Shown here piece after piece: positions 61,719 through 64,000 of a stretch of DNA of 64,000 nt. The DNA comes from JBEKTW01 sp963727845 (GTDB taxonomy: Bacteria; Bacteroidota; Ignavibacteria; UBA10030; SZUA-254), in NCBI GenBank assembly GCA_963727845.1, contig CAVSHI010000006.1:372001-436000 (forward strand), in the 5' to 3' direction. The position numbers and the translations under genes are program-made. The notes beneath the pieces were generated by a model that was not told where the DNA came from, did no database searches, and saw only the letters and a program-made list of their open reading frames with translations. How positions within the stretch are numbered: position 1 is the first letter of the stretch; every line of letters begins with the position of its first letter.

Positions 61719-63038
61719 TCATTCGTACCGGAGGGCATCGATCGGGTTCTGGTATGCCGCTTTCCGTGCGGGGTAGTAGCCGAACGCGACTCCGACTCCG
61801 CCGGAGACAAAGAACGAGATGACGACGGCCGGGAACGAAACGATCGTTCTCCATCCGGCGTAGAGAGTGATGATTTCCGTCAGACCGTACCCGAGGGCGA
61901 TGCCGATGAGGCCTCCTGCGACACTGAGCACGACGGCTTCAAACAGGAACTGGCTGAGAATGTCCGCGCGCCGCGCACCCATCGCCCGCCGGACTCCTAT
62001 TTCCCTTGTGCGCTCGAGGACGGATGCGAGCATGATATTCATGATCCCGATGCCGCCGACCACGAGGGAAATGCTCGCGATCGCTCCCATGACGACGTTG
62101 AAGATCCGCTGCGTTTTCTGACTTTGTTCAACGAGGACGTTGGGGACGACCACTTCGTAGTCATCGATTCCGTAGTGCCTGCGTTCGAGGATGTGGCGTA
62201 TGACCGGAACCGCTTCGGTGAGGGCTTCGACCTGTTTGACCTTGACGACGAGTTCGTCGAGCCGTTCCTTCGGCACCGGCAGGTTCCTACCGCTGGACAT
62301 GCTCACGCCATTCCCGAAGAAAATGGCGCTCGCGCCCGATTGACCTTTCGTGCGCTGCATTTTGAGCTGGGCGGTCGTGATGGGAATATAGACGTCCATG
62401 TTGAGATTGCGCAGGCTCAATCCGCCGCCGGCGGACTCGATTTTCTTCTGTTGCGCCAATTGTCTCTCCATGATGCCAATGACCGTGAACCATTGATTTT
62501 CGAGCTTTACCTGTTTGCCGATGGGGTTTTCAAAGTGGAAGATTTTTTTCTTCACCCCGTCCCCTATGACGCACACGTTGTCCAAGGCGTTGACGTGTGA
62601 ACTCCGGAGAAACATCCCGTCGCTGATGGAATAATTGAACACGGAAAGAAAATCCGGGGTCGTGCCGATCAGTTTTACATCCACCCGGTCGGTGCGGTAT
62701 TGCGCGGGAACTGTTTTCTCCCACTGCGGGACGATGCAGTCGACCATCGGGCAGATATCCCGGATGGCAAGCCCGTCGAGCATCGTGAGACCGGGCGAGA
62801 AGTTGGCCTTCGCTTTCGTGAAACTTTGCTGAGTCTGGTCCTTCGCCTGGATGATGATGTTGTTGACGCCCATGAGACGGATCTGTTCGAGAGCTTCACG
62901 CCGGGCGCCTTCACCGATGGACAGCATCGCGATGACCGCGGCGACTCCGAAGATGATGCCGAGCGAAGTCAGAACGGAGCGGAGCTTGTGCGTGAGAAGC
63001 CCCGTCAGCCCGACTGCGGCACTCTCGTTGAAATTCAA
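61719..63038 (-). CDS. MacB/FtsX-type ABC transporter permease
   Basis: This 439-residue protein has one N-terminal transmembrane helix (SVLTSLGIIFGVAAVIAMLS), a large periplasmic MacB_PCD domain (about 45-290) and three C-terminal helices of the FtsX domain. The conserved ERTREIGVRRAMGARRADI lies between them. There is no ATPase domain, unlike E. coli MacB, so the ATPase must be separate, probably further right. It overlaps the adaptor gene by 4 bp. Together they would form a tripartite exporter. Confidence 0.88.
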   Translation of the reverse strand: MNFNESAAVGLTGLLTHKLRSVLTSLGIIFGVAAVIAMLSIGEGARREALEQIRLMGVNNIIIQAKDQTQQSFTKAKANFSPGLTMLDGLAIRDICPMVDCIVPQWEKTVPAQYRTDRVDVKLIGTTPDFLSVFNYSISDGMFLRSSHVNALDNVCVIGDGVKKKIFHFENPIGKQVKLENQWFTVIGIMERQLAQQKKIESAGGGLSLRNLNMDVYIPITTAQLKMQRTKGQSGASAIFFGNGVSMSSGRNLPVPKERLDELVVKVKQVEALTEAVPVIRHILERRHYGIDDYEVVVPNVLVEQSQKTQRIFNVVMGAIASISLVVGGIGIMNIMLASVLERTREIGVRRAMGARRADILSQFLFEAVVLSVAGGLIGIALGYGLTEIITLYAGWRTIVSFPAVVISFFVSGGVGVAFGYYPARKAAYQNPIDALRYE

Positions 63039-64000
63039 AGTTTGGTTTCCTTCTGTTCCGATGTCTCCGCGGGGGATTCCTCTTTTAGTGTCGGGTCGCG
63101 CAATGTCACTTTATCCCCCTCGCTCAGACCTTTCGTGATAATGATACTGTTGCTGTTCCGGATGCCGATCTCGACGACGATTTCCTTCGGGCTGGAATGG
63201 CCCGCTTTATACACGACCGTCTTGCCGTCTTTCGAGAAGACGGATTCCAGCGGGATGTAGAGCGCTTTGGCAACCGTCTCCACGAGAATCTCGTTGCTCG
63301 TGGTCATACCCGGTCGGAGGATTGGGTCGGTTTCATCGATGTCGACGACAACCTCGAAGGTTTTAATGCTGGAAGATTGGTCCGTCTGCTGGCCGATCGT
63401 GCCGACCGACGATACAGTACCGTGAAATTCGCGGTCGGGAAACGCATCCAGCTTGATCTTCGCCTTCTGTCCGTTCTTCACTTTGCTGACGTCCACTTCG
63501 TTCACGCTTCCCACCGTCTGCATGTGAGACATATCCGGGAGGCTGATGATGGGCATGCCGGCCCAGACCTGGTCGGAGACGGCGACCTTCTTCCCGGTCC
63601 TCCAATTCCTCTCGTAGACGACCAATCCGGGCATCGGGGCACGGAGCGTGAATCTCCCGAGGTCCCGCTTTGCCTTATCGACGTTGCCCTGGGCTTTTTG
63701 CACCTGCATGTTGATCTTGTCGGTCTCGGATTTGTTGATCTCCTCCTGGGTGACCATTTTCAGTTTTGCCTGTTCGACGGCAATGCTGTCTCTCTTGAGC
63801 TGGAGTTCTTTTTCACGTTGCTGGACTTCCGCTTCGAAACGGGCTTGCTGGTAGCTGAGTTTCGAGAGCTCGTACTGAAACTCTGAGTTTTTCAGCTCGG
63901 CTTCGAGTTGATGCGCGGTCGCTTTGTGGTCGGCCTCCATTTTTGCGAGGTCGGAAAGATTGATGTTGAGCTGTGACTGCTGGTCCTTCAGGAATTTTTC
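63035..64000 (-). CDS. MacA/HlyD-type periplasmic adaptor, partial at the window edge
   Basis: The frame is open to the right edge, so the N terminus is missing (at least 20 more codons before the first visible Met). What is seen is a coiled-coil hairpin (ELQLKRDSIAVEQAKLKMV, VQKAQGNVDKAKRDLGRFTL), a lipoyl half-motif (APMPGLVVYERNWRTGKKVA) and beta-barrel/membrane-proximal domains (AKIKLDAFPDREFHGTVSSV, RPGMTTSNEILVETVAKALY). It links the permease to the TolC-type channel encoded after it. Confidence 0.87.
   Translation of the reverse strand, partial: EKFLKDQQSQLNINLSDLAKMEADHKATAHQLEAELKNSEFQYELSKLSYQQARFEAEVQQREKELQLKRDSIAVEQAKLKMVTQEEINKSETDKINMQVQKAQGNVDKAKRDLGRFTLRAPMPGLVVYERNWRTGKKVAVSDQVWAGMPIISLPDMSHMQTVGSVNEVDVSKVKNGQKAKIKLDAFPDREFHGTVSSVGTIGQQTDQSSSIKTFEVVVDIDETDPILRPGMTTSNEILVETVAKALYIPLESVFSKDGKTVVYKAGHSSPKEIVVEIGIRNSNSIIITKGLSEGDKVTLRDPTLKEESPAETSEQKETKL

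Overview
The window looks like a chromosome segment from a free-living Gram-negative bacterium of the Fibrobacterota-Chlorobiota-Bacteroidota group, most like an Ignavibacteria-type organism. This is inferred from gene content, since no rRNA is present. The supporting signs are a secreted protein ending in a type IX secretion sorting domain (NYPNPFNP motif at 53.7 kb), a DUF3078 outer-membrane protein, FadL, TolC, TonB-receptor and BamA-like barrels, a ferredoxin-dependent 2-oxoacid oxidoreductase, and promoters of the form TTG-N20-TAnnTT(T)G in place of the classical -10 box.

Layout. 0.1-6.2 kb: a LamG-domain secreted protein, an O-methyltransferase, a large helicase-fold protein with degraded ATPase motifs, a DUF423 membrane protein and queF. 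6.7-12.8 kb: a three-gene cluster of two membrane-anchored TPR/coiled-coil proteins (one with a TolB-like domain) and a class III nucleotide cyclase that carries the same N-terminal TPR module. 12.8-17.1 kb: amrS, anmK, an internally duplicated membrane protein and pta. 17.3-23.6 kb: a tightly packed envelope operon (miaB, a SPOR protein, a sigma-54 activator, lptE, a family 2 glycosyltransferase and a TPR protein). 23.7-27.8 kb: an ICMT-like methyltransferase, a hydrolase fragment, an unknown lipoprotein, rpsT, a DUF3078 protein and mscL. 28.4-33.2 kb: a thiamine uptake operon under a TPP riboswitch with its own terminator (TonB receptor, thiamine pyrophosphokinase, sodium/solute symporter). 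33.3-39.2 kb: a PP2C phosphatase, an RRM protein, FadL, an isoaspartyl peptidase and a thiamine-binding YkoF-like protein. 39.3-42.2 kb: korDABC. 42.5-47.9 kb: an ECF sigma factor, an anti-sigma factor with HEAT repeats, a DUF4097 protein and a large CBM9/DUF5916 barrel protein. 48.5-55 kb: a repeat-rich island with a Spy-like protein, two paralogous lipoproteins, a complete 2,494-bp IS1595-family element carrying passenger genes, and the type IX-secreted protein. 55.1-64 kb: phzF, a GroES-like protein, a metallopeptidase/beta-propeller/barrel fusion, and a MacA-MacB-TolC type export operon that runs off the right edge.

Three signals cut across genes. First, seven of the eight frameshifts I detect are each repaired by changing the A count in a GA(A)CG pentamer, in both directions, which points to one systematic cause (most simply a sequencing or consensus error). 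Second, word-like low-complexity tracts fill several intergenic regions, including a pair in inverted orientation 46 kb apart, and the same kind of sequence sits in frame inside the symporter gene and at the start of the SPOR gene. Third, thirteen promoter candidates share exactly the same 20-bp spacing. No tRNA, rRNA or CRISPR array was found.
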